Of a stretch of 64,000 nucleotides of DNA, positions 1-11,190 are shown piece by piece. The stretch is taken from the NCBI RefSeq assembly GCF_023065955.2, contig NW_026622852.1, forward strand, positions 15,702,423 to 15,766,422, in the 5' to 3' direction. Under the pieces are notes generated by a model, which saw only the letters and a list, made by a program, of their open reading frames with translations, did not search any database and was not told where the DNA came from. The position numbers and the translations under genes were made by a program. Source of the DNA: Ursus arctos. Lineage: Eukaryota; Chordata; Mammalia; Carnivora; Ursidae. How positions within the stretch are numbered: the stretch's first letter is position 1; each line of letters opens with the position of its first letter.

Positions 1-2429
1 AGCGAGAACAAAGAGCTACTCCTTCAATGATGGAAGTGATCCAGTGTAATCAACCTGATACCAGGTGGCTGGCTGGTTCTCCCAGGGAACGGTGCCATTT
101 TAGGGACTCAGTGTTGATATTTGCTCTTGGCAGGTTGGGTACTCAGCAGTGGCTCTATCCAAATTGGCCTTGGTGAGTGGAAATCCGTGTTGCTGAGCCC
201 ATACACAGGCTCCATCTCTGCTTCCATGATCATTGTCTTCATGAGCCAATTGAGCAAATATAGGGATTAAAGAATGGGAAAAGAATGGGTCGCTTTGTGC
301 ATACGATTACTAAGATCTTCCTCTTCTAAGATTGTTGTTTGGTGAGCATCTTTTTGTATGGGACAAAAAGATTCTCATATTTGTGCCCACTTGGAGAGGC
401 CTTTCCCCATACCTCTTCCTTAGATCATGTTTTTTCATGTTTTATCCAGTTATGTTTCTTCTGGCCATAAAGCCAAACTGTTAGCCACTGCCCATGACTC
501 ATTTTTAGATATGTACCTCTGTCTATCTATCCTTCCAGGCAAAATGAACAATCAGGTGCACAGCTTGAAGTTCTTCCCATTGGAAAGATTTTCTTTGCTG
601 CTGTACTTCAGGGCCACACCTGGAATACTGCAGCTGTTCATTCCAGATAGTGCCAGAATAGTGTGTAGAATCTGTGAACTAGGACCAAATTGTTCTTTCT
701 TATTCTGCGGTCATAGATGACTTCACATGAGGGAGAAAGAGAGGAGGAAATGTGGCAGGAGTATGAGCATGGAAATCTGAGCCACTTTTCATTCAACTTA
801 TTTGCGGCTTCAAAACTTGTGGAGAAAAACCTATATATCAGTTCCACTTGACTAAATACTGCTATAGAGGGCTTGATGGGTCAGACAACACCCAGCGAGT
901 ATTTAAGGTCACATGTTTATTTAATGGCCAGTATTAAGTGTTAGGACTCTAGTATGATCCGGTAACAGGGCAGAAGCTGTTTCTCAAATGAGAATGATTA
1001 TCTGCAGAGGAAGCATAACTTTTCTCCGAAGTCCAAGAAGAGTACTCTGTGATTTACCTATAGAAGTCAGCCAGAGCTTTCCCTTAGGATCCCCAACTGC
1101 CATTGACACTTCAAGCACTATTAAAAATGCAGAGTAATGTGACCCAGGTGGTGAGTCAGGTTGAATGGAAGACTTGCTTTGTTGCAAGATCAAAACTTCT
1201 TTTTGATCTGAAATCCAGGCACACCATTTACTGGGTTATTTGGTAAATAGGTTGAAGTAAGATCCTCAAATCAGGTACCTATCAACCAAAATTCAGAAGT
1301 CCGTCTCTTACAGGTAGCAGGTGCCAAATACAGAAACATGCTTACCATTTGTAAGACGTATTTCAACATAAACCAGACCATTGATACCCTGAAAATTTCA
1401 GAGATACCATACCTTTGAATTTTATGGCGTTTATTTTCCCATTCTCTGACATGCATACATCTTAACAAGATATCTAGCATATTTACTTCTTTCTACTCAC
1501 CGGATTCAGTCAGCATGATACCATCTATATAGTGGGCTTGCTTGATGTCCTGTAGAGAAGACAAACAAACAATTCCCAGTGGACTAGACTATCGGAGACG
1601 GAGAGTTGATAGAGCTCTAAGGAGGAACGCTAAGCGTATTACTATGCCTGCAGCCTTTACTAACAAGCACAGGGGAAAAAATATTTTTTTCAGTTTCGTT
1701 ATTTATTTTTTAATTGAAGTCTAATTAACATACAGTGTCATTTTAGCTTCAGGGGTACAAGATAATGATTGAACATTTCTGTATATTACTTTGTGTTTAT
1801 CACAATATGTGTAATCTTAATCCTCTTTATATATAATCACCTTACACCCACCCCCCACTTCCCTTCTGGAAACCACCAGTTCGTTCTCTGTATTTAAGAG
1901 TCTGTTTTTTTCTCTCGTGTTTTGTTTCTTAAATTCCACATATGAGTGAAGTTATATATTTGTCTTTTTGTATGATTATTTCACTTAGCATTATACTCTC
2001 TAAGCCCATCCATATTGTTGCAGATGGCAAGATCTCATTCTTTTTATGGCCAAGTAATATTCCATATATATATACCACATCTTTATCCATTCATTTACTG
2101 ATGGACGGTTGGGTTCCTTCTGTATGTTGGCTATTGTGAATAATGCTGCAATAAATATAGGGGTGCATTTATCTTTCTGAATCAGTGTTTTCATTTTCTT
2201 AAGGTAGACACCCAGCAGTGAAATTACTGGATAGTATGGTACTTCTACTTTTAGTTTTTTGAGGAAACTCCATACTGTTTTCCATAGTGATTGCACCAAT
2301 TTATATTCCCACCCACAGTGCAGAGGTTCCCTATTTTCCATATCCTCACCAACACTTGTTATTTCTTGTCTTCTGTTGGCCATTTGTATGTTTTCTTCGG
2401 AAAAATGTTCAGGTCCTCTGCCATTTTTA

Positions 2430-2665
2430 TATTTATTTATTTTTTATCTTATTTTTGTTTTTTTAAAGATTTTATTTTATGTTAGAGAGAGCAAGAGAGA
2501 GAGAGAGCATGAGCAGAAAGAGGGGGAGAGGGAGACAGAGTTTCGAGCAGACTGTGTGCTGAGTGCAGAGTCTGACACAGGCCCAATCTCACAACCCTGA
2601 GATCATGATCTGAGCCAGAATCAGGAGTGAAACACTTAACTGACTGAGCCCCCCCAGGTGCGTCA
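2430..2665 (-). mobile_element. Can-SINE in L1, with TSD
   Basis: The T-rich tail is on the left, then (AG)n, then the tRNA-derived head ending near 'actgagcccccccaggtg' on the right, so the element is on the minus strand. A 10-bp duplication 'gccattttta' lies at 2420-2429 and 2666-2675. The left part of the interval includes AT-rich tail sequence. Confidence 0.9.
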
Positions 2666-3004
2666 GCCATTTTTAATCAGATATTTTTTGTTTTTTTGGT
2701 GTTGAGTTGTATAAGTTCTTTATATATTTTGTATACTAACCCTTTATCAAATATATTATTTGCAAATATCTTTTCCCATTCGGTAGGTTGCCTTTCGTTT
2801 TACTGATGGTTTTCCGTGCAAAAGCTTTTTATTTTGATGTAGTCTCAATAGTTTATTTTTGCTTTTGTTTCCCTTGCCTAAGGAGACCTATCTAGAAAAA
2901 TATTTCTATGGCCAATATCAAAGAAATTACTGTCTTTATTTTCTTCTAGAAGTTTTATGGTTTTAGGTCTTCCATTTACATCTTTAATCCATTTTGAGAT
3001 TTTT

Positions 3005-3223
3005 CTTTTTTTTCCCAAGTCTTATTTATTTTAGAACTATAGCGAGAAAGAAAGAGCGCACATGAGCTGGGGGAGGGGCAGAAGGAGAGGGAGGGAGGAT
3101 CCCCAGCAGACTTCCCACTGAGTATAGAGCCTGATGGGATGCTTGATCTCACAACCCTGAGATCATGAGCTGAGCCAGAATCAAGAGTTGGACGCTTAAC
3201 TGACTGAGCCACCCAGCTGCCCC
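3005..3223 (-). mobile_element. Can-SINE in L1
   Basis: Tail and (GA)-rich segment on the left, head ending 'actgagccacccagctgcccc' minus the last base on the right. The L1 sequence resumes directly after it. The flanking duplication is weak ('ttgagatttt' against 'ttgaatttat'). Confidence 0.88.
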
Positions 3224-4754
3224 TTGAATTTATTTTTGTGTATGATGTAGGACAGTGGTTCAGTTTCATTTCTTTACATGTAGCTGTCCAGTTTTCCTAG
3301 CACCATTTGTTGAAGACACTGTTCCCCATTGTATACTCTTGCCTCCTTTGTCTTAGATTCATTGACTATGTAAGTGTGGGTTTATTTCTGGGCTCTATAT
3401 TCTGTTCCATTGACCTATGTGTCTGTTTTTATGCCAGTACCATACTGTTTTAATTATTAAAGTTTTGTAGTATATCTAGAAATCTGGAATTCTGATACCT
3501 CCAGCTTCAGTCTTTCTCAAGATTGCTTTGGCTGTTTAGGGTCTTTTGTGGTTCCATGCAAATTTTAGTATTATTTATTCTAGTTCTGTGAAAAATGTCT
3601 TTGGTATTTTTGTAGGGATCACATTGAATCTGTAGATTGCTTTGGGTATGGACATTTTAACAATATTCGTTCTTCCAATCAGTGAGCGTGGAATATGTTT
3701 CCATTTTTTGTGTGTGTCATCTTCAATTTCTTTCATCAGTGTTTTATAGTTTTTGTAGTATAGGTCTTTCTCCTCTTTGCTTAAGTTTGACAGAAAGTAT
3801 TTTTGAGATCAATAGTTTCAAGCTAGAAAAAAGGAACAGTTGTTGATTCGCTCCAATAAAACAACCACAGCTGGAAATACAGCTCCAGTTGTGGTTACCA
3901 CCTAATTAAGTTTATGAGAGTACACTGTCATGTTTCAAGACCCTTCTGTCTTATCCATAGGCCAAATGGATGAGTTGAATGGGGATGTGGTAGGACTCTG
4001 TCCTTAATGGTGACAGAAATCTTGGCATTCTCTACAAGAATGTGCTATTGCTTTTTTTCATTACTGTGGTGGAGAGTGGAAGTTCTAGAGACTTCCGTTT
4101 GACATTTGCTATTGTAATCATCCTCAATCCATAGGTCAGGGATCCAGTGTCAGGATTCTGCCAGTTGCTGAATATGTCTCTTCCAACTATGCTTTCCAGA
4201 GTAGAGGAAATATAGGGTAATTTGGGGCACCCATTGGCTTCACTGTGAGACTGATTGGAGCTAAAATGTCATTGATGATTAGATCTTATTTCTTCTCCTT
4301 AAACCTTATCTAGCTGTGGATAACAGTGATAGTTTGGATTCTTAGGGAAGAGTCACTGTCTAATAAATGCTGAAAAATATGATTGCTTATCTTTCCCCAT
4401 GTGTAATCACCAGTAAATTGGCTCATGTCCTTTTGGAGAAAGCTAGGAGGAAGATGTATAGTTTAAATTATTGAAAGTGTAGCAAGGTCCCTACTCAGGT
4501 GGACCCATCCTCAACTTCTATAAGAAATTTCTGAAAGTCTTTTGAGGAGCCATAACTCTTTTATGGTGATTCAAGAAAGAGTTAGTTTGATCAGACTTAG
4601 AACTTTTCTGTTTAGACAAATAAAATATGCCTTTTTGAGGTTTCCTACCTATTTTAGTCCTAGAGATGCAATGATTGATTAGTCAATGCCAAAGAGCTCT
4701 GCAGGTCAAATAATTCTGGCTACTGTTTCAGTTCTGTGTTGTTATTGTCTTTTA

Positions 4755-4965
4755 ATAATATTCATGCCCAACCAAGGTGCTTGAAAAAAGTGTGTTTACT
4801 GTTCTGTGTTGTATATTGCTGTGTTCTATATATGTCAGTTAGATACTGTTGGTTGGTTGTATTGTCCAGTATGTTGTGTTCTTGCTGATTTTTGTCTAGT
4901 ATTTCTATGAATTGCTGAGAGTAGGGTATTAAAGTTGCCAGTTTTTATTGTGGTTTTTGTCTCAC
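4755..4965 (-). mobile_element. Old L1 ORF2 fragment (endonuclease region)
   Basis: The sequence resembles antisense L1 endonuclease-domain DNA: a 'ttctatatatgtcagttaga'-type segment followed by 'tgctgatttttgtctagta' and a 'attgctgagagtagggtatt'-type segment. The same order is seen in the L1s at 19780-19910 and 24240-24380. The copy is strongly diverged and its boundaries are approximate. Confidence 0.65.
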
Positions 4966-4984
4966 TGTTTTGACAAAACATACA

Positions 4985-5005
4985 CCCCCCCCCCACACAC
5001 ACACT
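4985..5005. repeat. C10 run followed by (AC)n
   Basis: Ten C at 4985-4994, followed by an ACAC tract to about 5004. Simple sequence of unknown origin at the right edge of the old L1 fragment. Confidence 0.95.
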
Positions 5006-5190
5006 TGTACTCCATGCAGAAAATGTTACTGTTAGTAAATCAGGAAGAGTATGACTTGGTGATTGTTGAAAGTCTGAGTTTTTGTCATTTTCTTTCATAT
5101 TTTGAAAACTTTTGCAGATACTTTGGTTTATGTACCACATTCCATAATTTATAATTTATAGATTCTTTGATTTGAAAATTTATATTTTCT

Positions 5191-5412
5191 TTTTTTTTTT
5201 AAAGATTTTATTTATTTGTTTTAGAGAGAGAGGGAGAAAGGGCACGCACGTGGTGGGAGGGGCAGAGGAAGAGAGAATCTCAAGCAGATTCCATGCCCAG
5301 TATAGAGCCTGATGCAGGGCTCAGTACCATGACCTCAAGATCAAGACACTGAGATCATGACCTGAGGCAAAACCAAGAGTCAGACAGTTAACCAGCTGCC
5401 ACCCAGGTGCCC
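5191..5412 (-). mobile_element. Can-SINE with perfect 18-bp TSD
   Basis: T-run and 'aaagattttatttatttg' on the left, (AG)n, then the tRNA-derived head ending near 'cacccaggtgcc' on the right. The 18-bp target duplication 'tgaaaatttatattttct' is identical at 5173-5190 and 5413-5430, so both edges are well defined. The internal sequence is diverged from the younger copies. Confidence 0.95.
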
Positions 5413-5430
5413 TGAAAATTTATATTTTCT

Positions 5431-6229
5431 GACATACTCTCAACAATTTCTAAAAATACCAGGATAAATAAAATCTCGTAATTTTTGGTCTTTTTAGCCT
5501 TTATTTTATGGACAAATATAGAAACCTTGGTTTCTATCTAAATGGTTATTTCCCTGGGTGGAACACACTGTGGCTTTTAAATGCATTAAGATAACTTTGA
5601 TTAAAAAACAGTGTGTCTTAACATCTGGTCAAGCAGTAGCTATGAGTTCACAGTTTACGCCAATTTACCCTTCCTGTTGAATACACATAGCAATGATAAA
5701 TAAAAATACATTTATTTAAAAATTAAATGCACATAGCTTTGTTCAAAAACAAGATAAATATTTTTGTAGAAAAGAACAGAAATTGACAGTAGTTAACAGA
5801 AGGCTAACAGTATATGTTTCTTGGGCTTTAGGGACCCAAAAGGTGAAAGGCAATGGGGATTAAATTGTTTTGGACTAATGTCAGTCAATATTGCCTTCTG
5901 CTTGTGAGTAGAGAAAAAAGTTGATGCATGAAAGTTGGAGGCTGTGGCTAGGGTTCCTTGCCAAGAAAAGCAGGCTGAAAAAGTCTGCCATGGTTGCCTA
6001 GAGTTATACTTTGGTTGGGATGATAGGAAAGAGAAAACAGTCATGTAACCAGCCAGGCTCTGGATCATGCTCTATTATGGTCTTTGATATCATTCCAGTA
6101 CTAACGTGAAATGGGAGCCTTGAGGTGCCATTATAATTTGTGGTTGTTAGATTGGAGGTCTTGAGGGTACAATGTAGGCAAGCATAAAACTGTTAAATAC
6201 TGAAGAATGAACACAGAGAATAAGAAAGA
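5431..6229. other. Unassigned AT-rich DNA
   Basis: I recognise no gene, RNA or repeat family here. The longest open frame (minus strand, 5793-6068, 91 codons) has no recognisable domain and looks like chance. Confidence 0.6.
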
Positions 6230-6830
6230 AAGCAAAGTGAACTACCACTAAAGATAGGCACGCAAATTAAAATTTTAATGTGTGAGAGGAAATCTATTTC
6301 CAAGACATGACCATCTCAAGGAACAGTGGGGACATGAATATATGTCCATGAAATTCAAATAATAGAATGATTTGAAGATGACATTAAAAATAAATATATT
6401 TAAGAGCCTCAAAGATATAAATGTAGAAATACTAGTTAAAAAAAGATTAATTTATGAAACAAATTCAGACTTATATGTATTTCTGTAAAACAGATACAGA
6501 TAATAAAAACCAATTAAAAACCCTAGGAATAAAAAGTATTGAGAAAACAATTAGCTAATTGGAAAATTGTACTGAGAAGTTCATCTGGAACCTAGCATGG
6601 AGATAAAGAAGTAAAAAAGATAAATGGGTATTTAGAATTATGGTGGAAAGTAGATTTGAGAAGCTCCAACATATGTCTTATAGGAGTCGTAGAGTAGAGA
6701 ATTGAGGAAATTGTATAGAATAACAGCTACAGTAGTTTCAGTTGTGCACTAGTGGGAAGAAAGAGAAAAAGAAATAGTTAAAATATGTGAGTAAATGTTA
6801 TTAACTACTCTGTCCACTTTTTTAAAAATT
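6230..6830 (+). mobile_element. Probable old L1/HAL1 ORF1-like fragment
   Basis: A-rich plus-strand sequence contains a 'tccaacatatgtcttatagg'-type segment followed by 'agaattgaggaaa'. This resembles the 3' part of L1/HAL1 ORF1. It is strongly decayed and no frame is open. The family call is from memory of the pattern only. Confidence 0.45.
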
Positions 6831-7289
6831 AAAAAAAATTTTTGAGCCTATAGATCTAAGCAACAACAACATGGAAAATATAGGCGGGGAAAGGGTATTT
6901 GTGGTAAGATTTTTATCTTTTTTGGGGAGGAGAAAAACATATTAAACAATTTTAGGAGTTCTTAGAAAAAAATATTTTCTTAAGTATGCATGTTGAAAAT
7001 GTAAAGGTTATCACTAAAGAATAATAATAAAATTTATAACTTCCAACCCATGAGATGTACTGATAAACATTTTAAATCATTTTTCTTCAGCTCTTCTACT
7101 CCTAGAAAAGAGTCATGACCTTACTTAATCTTTCTCCCCTCTGACCTTCTACTGAGACTTCTCACTGAGTAAACCCAATTGGAAGACAGAGGGAAAGGAA
7201 GCTGGGTGATGTGCCCATACAGATCAACCTTTTGGGACACAGAGTAGAATGGAGAAGTGGGAGAGTTGATCTTGAGATATAAAGAAACA
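6831..7289. other. Unassigned DNA between old L1 pieces
   Basis: AT-rich with no recognisable element. It could be decayed L1 lying between the neighbouring plus-strand L1-like fragments. Confidence 0.4.
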
Positions 7290-8165
7290 TATCTGGTACA
7301 ACCTCACTGCAAAAATAATCCCAGATAGAATAAAGGCCATATGTGAAAAGCACAACTTTGAAATTATTAAAAGATAATATGAGACTATCTTTATATCAAG
7401 GGGTATGGGAACATTTCTTTACCAAGATCCCAAAAACATACATCCGAAAAGACAGATGGATGAAACTATTGTAAAATTAATTTTTTGAACAGTAATATAC
7501 AAAACAATCAAAGGTAAATAACAAACTGCATATATAACACACAAAGGATGGCTATCTAGGATTTATAAGTATTATGAACCAATAAGGTTGGCCAAATAAC
7601 CACTAGAAGATGTAAACCATTACATGGTAGTTAATGTGAGCTGGTTGGATCTTTACATATCAACATGGATAAATCTCAAGACAAAAATACTGAATTAGTG
7701 CACCTGGGTGGCTCAGTTGGTTAAACATCTGCCTTCAGCTCAGGTCATGATCTCAGCATCAGTCTGTCTGCTAAGTGAGGAGTGGGCTTCTCCCTCTTCC
7801 TCTGCCCTTCCTCCTGTTCCTCTCAAGTAAATAAAATCTTAAAAAAATATTGAATTAAAGAAAATCATGAAATGATTAGGTATGAAATACATTTATTATG
7901 ATTATGAATGGAATAATTCTGTTTGTGAAAATTAAACTAAAACTACAATACATGTTATGTATTGTTTATAGATAGATACACAATAAAAATACAAACAGAT
8001 TAGCTATAGTAAAGAAATCACATTAGTTACTTGTAACTAGGATTGGAGGGGAATGGGAGTAGGGAGTGTAAGTAGGTGCTTGAACATAATCTTTAATGTT
8101 TTATTTCTAAATACTTAAATATGACAAAATGCCAGTTTTACTTAATTCAAGAAAAGGTATATTGC
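7290..8165 (+). mobile_element. Old L1 3' region (ORF2 C-terminus and 3' UTR)
   Basis: Plus-strand L1-like sequence: an 'aaactttgaaattattaaaa'-type segment near 7345-7375, a 'caacatggataaatctcaag' segment near 7661-7680, and a later 'tgtttatagatagatacaca'-like segment. This order matches old mammalian L1 ORF2 end and 3' UTR. A Can-SINE interrupts it at 7698-7843. Highly decayed. Confidence 0.6.
7698..7843 (+). mobile_element. Can-SINE (short), with TSD
   Basis: Plus strand: head 'gcacctgggtggctcagttg', then (TC)-rich DNA and an 'aataaaatctt' tail. The flanks 7684-7697 and 7844-7857 match in 13 of 14 bases. The copy is shorter than usual, with part of the body missing. Confidence 0.92.
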
Positions 8166-9084
8166 ATTATCTTTTTTTTTTTTTAATTTTCTGGGCTTTA
8201 AAACTTAAAAAATAACAAAAAGGAAGAACACTTTATTCATGCAATACAAAAATACTTTCTCAGATAGATGAGAGTGATTAGGGTCATCATGAGATCACTA
8301 ATTTTAATTCTGTAGACTGAATTAGTGATGGAAGTTAAGGAATTGCTTTTGTGCTTTTTCCACTCCCACTGTTTCTCTGGTAGTGGAAACAAACAAGCAA
8401 GAAGTATTTCCCCCGTCTTTCCCTCCCATAGCAAAAGAATATTAAACATATTCCCAGGAGTTCAGGAACAGAGCAGCCAGAAAGTGGTTCTTAATTCATG
8501 CATAAGTGTTAATTGATTTTTTAATTCAATAAGCAACATGTACAAAACAATATTCTGGGCTATGTAGATAAATACAGAAATGATCTTAGAGGAAAAGCAG
8601 GTTGCAGGAAATGAACATTGACTAAACACTTCTTGTGTGGCGGTCCCTAAACACGGATGTAAGTGCACAAACTACTAATATGGGGTCCTTTAAATCTGAT
8701 GTTTAAAAATATATACCTAGTATTTATTTAATTTTGGAGTTAGAAACTTGTTTCCGATCAACAAAAATGGAATTCTTATGTTTAAAGTAGGGGACTTATT
8801 CCATAAACTAATTACCACAGCATTGAATTTGTTTGCAGTTGTGTCTGTTGTGCTCACCGGGACGTTTGTGGGGAAGGAAGCACCTCTCTCGGACATCAGC
8901 TGGGAGCTTCACGTTTTGTTTAGACTTTATTTGAAATTTCTTTCTTCTGTCTTTTCTGTCAGCAAAACATTTCCTATTATTCGGGGGATTTTATTCTTTC
9001 TCCAGTTTTCTTTTCTGATTTTCTGAATGGAAAGCTAATTGGGTGACATCAAAACTAAGAGCAAGACTCTAAGGATCAGTTGTT
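8166..9084. other. Unassigned DNA
   Basis: Contains a T-run at about 8171-8184 and otherwise unique-looking sequence. Open frames of up to 92 codons (8748-9026, plus strand) show no recognisable domain. Confidence 0.55.
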
Positions 9085-9430
9085 GATTTTGTTACTTCCT
9101 GTTTGACCTGTCTGGGGCAACATACTGACTTTTTTTTTTTAATTAATTAATTAATTTATTTATTCGACAGAGATAGAGACAGACAGTGAGAGAGGGAACA
9201 CAAGCAGGGGGAGTGGGAGAGGGAGAAGCAGGCTCACAGCAGAGGAGCCTGATGTGGGGCTCGATCCCATAACGCCAGGATCACGCCCTGAGCCGAAGGC
9301 AGACGCTCAACCGCTGTGCCACCCAGGCGCCCCAACATACTGACTTTTAAACGTTCCAGTTGCCTCGTCTGACAATTGAGATGCTAACAATACCACCTAG
9401 GTCAGAGTTGTTGTGTGTGGAGGGAGATAG
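9085..9430 (+). mobile_element. MIR fragment, split by a Can-SINE
   Basis: A 'gttacttcctgtttgacctg' piece before the SINE, and 'ttgcctcgtctgacaattga' followed by a 'gagttgttgtgtgtgga' piece after it, align with the MIR core in plus orientation. The SINE at 9134-9333 and its duplicated flank interrupt it. Confidence 0.65.
9134..9333 (-). mobile_element. Can-SINE, younger subfamily, 15-bp TSD
   Basis: Tail on the left ('ttttaattaattaatt'), then a 'gacagagatagagacagaca' body and the head ending 'gtgccacccaggcgcccc' less its last base. The duplication 'aacatactgactttt' is identical at 9119-9133 and 9334-9348. It belongs to the same low-divergence group as the copies at 12690, 25441, 36961 and 52305. 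Confidence 0.96.
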
Positions 9431-9909
9431 ATGAAAAAAATCTGAAACAGCACATCTACATCACTTCAACAAGGAACAACATTAAACCTGCAAATGAAAC
9501 CTATGTTTTTTGTTTTTTTTTTTTTTAAGAATTACAATTTAGGTGATAAAACAACTCATTTGTTCTTGGAAAATAGCGCTAGGCCACACAGCCCTGTGCT
9601 TCAGATTTTCCGATCCGACTCTGGAGGCCATGTCAGCTGTTGACTCCCCAGCCTGGAGTGTCTTTCCACTTGTACTGTGCCATTTTCATCTTGCCTTGAA
9701 GGGGGTCCGTTCTCTAAGGAGTGCTTTTTTAAAACTCCCACTTGAGGGCACTGTCTACTTCTGTGGGAATTGGAATACCACAAATGTCCAGTTACATCAA
9801 GAACCTTTTTTCAGACACTCGATTTAATTCATCCTGTATTTCCAATGTATTCTGGGGTTGTGTTAGTTCTCCTTATTGATTGTTGCCCCAGGCAGATGCC
9901 ATCCTGACC
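9431..9909. other. Unassigned DNA
   Basis: Includes a T-run at about 9510-9527 followed by DNA that I cannot place in any repeat family. The 94-codon open frame at 9543-9827 (plus strand) has no recognised domain. It starts just after a poly-T run, so an old antisense retrocopy is possible, but there is nothing further to support it. Confidence 0.5.
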
Positions 9910-10095
9910 TACGCTAAGCACTTTATATTAGACATTTCATTCCATTGCATTAATCTTCTCAAATATCTTGAGGAGAATACTTGTCCCAATTTTATAAATG
10001 AGCAAATAGCCTGAGAAAGGTTGAGTGATTCTCCCAAGTTGTCCTACCTAGTGTGTGTAATAAAACTCAAACTTAAGCCTCGATCAGTCTAACTA
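9910..10095 (+). mobile_element. MIR
   Basis: 'ctcaaatatcttgaggagaa', 'cccaattttataaatgagca' and 'cctgagaaaggttgagtgat' follow in the order of the MIR core, in plus orientation. Confidence 0.75.
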
Positions 10096-10969
10096 CAAAA
10101 CTAGTTGACATTCTTTCATGGTGTCTCTCTTTTTAATGTATATAATGTTTACAAATATGGGTGTGTATGTATATACATAGATTATGGTTATGTGCATATA
10201 TATGTGTGTGTTACTTGGGTGTGTATTTGAGCATTTGTATATATATTTGTAATGTAAGTGTAATTTAAAAATTTAGTGGGCAAATATTATATTTTATATA
10301 TATAATTATATTTAGACTCTATTTTAAAGAGTACATTTAGATTATATTTTAAAACAGGTCCAAATTAAGTTTCCTGATAAAGAAAATACACAGATACAAT
10401 TGTTTGCCTGCAGAGGAAGTTCTGTTTTTTTGCTGAATAATAATGCAATAAATGTGGTAAAGCAGAGCCAGCACACCCAATTGTTTTATCACATTGGTAA
10501 GCTGGAATAAAACACCAAATTACTGTCTAGAAACAAAACACATTGTTATTGTTACCAAGAGTTGCTTTAACTAATAGGAAAGCATCCTGGCCCATTTAAT
10601 AGGTGAGTTCCCCCCCCGCCCCCATTTCTTATAAAATTGTATTAGGTAAAGACTATAATATTATTTGTATTTATAGAGAATCAGTTCCTGGAGCAGACTA
10701 AGCCACTAATTCACATGAAGTTACTATTTCCCAATATAAGTAAAAGCAAAAGAGATAGTATGCATTATTATTCCATTTGTATGCAAATATATAAAAATTC
10801 CTCCAGGTAACCTGGTTGGTATTTGCCACCTTTCCTTTTATAACCAGTGCCAAATTGAATGCTCTTTTTTCAAAATTTTCAGACTTGAACTATCTTATTA
10901 ACAGGTGACTGAAAAGAGCATTGGAATAATTATAACTTGAGCTTTATATAAGTTGAGTACTTTCTTCAT
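10096..10969. other. Unassigned AT-rich DNA
   Basis: Contains diffuse TG/TA alternating sequence (about 10150-10260), AT-rich stretches (10270-10350) and a short C-run at 10610-10617. No gene or clear repeat recognised. Confidence 0.55.
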
Positions 10970-11190
10970 AACCAATAGTAAGCATTTATTGAATGCCTGT
11001 TGCGTCTGGGGCATTGTGCTGAGCAGGTGTAAGCGTGTTTCCTGCTCTGTATGAAAGGAGGGCTTCATGGGAGAACAGAAGGTATTCCCAGTCTGAGTTA
11101 GGGCTATGGGATGAGGAAGGTGGATAGTAGAGAAAGGTGAGGCCCTGACTGAGATGTTCATATTTCTCAAGACTTTGCCTATATGGTGCT
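10970..11190 (-). mobile_element. L2 fragment (probable)
   Basis: 'taagcatttattgaatgcct' followed by 'ggcattgtgctgagcaggtg' and 'gtttcctgctctgta' resembles the reverse complement of the L2 3' end. Diverged; the right edge is uncertain. Confidence 0.5.

Larger units (their letters stand above)
1689..3793 (-). mobile_element. L1 3'-end fragment, 5'-truncated, inserted in the ERV
   Basis: Carnivore-type L1 3' UTR (about 1695-1990) is followed, reading right, by the ORF2 C-terminus. An open 127-residue piece at 2000-2383 carries the L1 C-terminal [22 protein letters not shown] segment. More ORF2 follows up to about 3790, where the element is truncated inside the RT region. Flanks suggest an imperfect 11-bp target duplication (1678-1688 and 3794-3804, one mismatch). 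Two Can-SINEs are inserted in it at 2430-2665 and 3005-3223. It is not coding. Confidence 0.85.
1..4760 (-). mobile_element. Ancient endogenous retrovirus pol region (antisense), split by an L1
   Basis: Decayed retroviral pol lies on the minus strand and reads right to left as protease, RT, RNase H and the start of integrase. At about 4350-4372 a protease active-site-like segment reads LLDSDS, so the usual D-T/S-G triad is lost. At about 1505-1535 the RT catalytic box reads YIDG instead of YxDD. RNase H shows FTDS at 667-678 and WEELQA near 565-580, but its third acidic site reads NES near 500-515. Integrase N-terminal-like sequence occupies about 1-300 and runs off the window. The element is interrupted at 1689-3793 by an L1. 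Sequence at 4510-4760 is probably the end of gag. The element carries many stops and frameshifts and no coding potential. Its ERV class is not assigned; an old class III (ERVL-like) element is my guess only. Confidence 0.7.

Noticed and set aside
9134..9333. tRNA-like sequence in the SINE heads
   Set aside because: Can-SINE heads derive from tRNA-Lys and keep pol III box-like motifs, but they are not tRNA genes.
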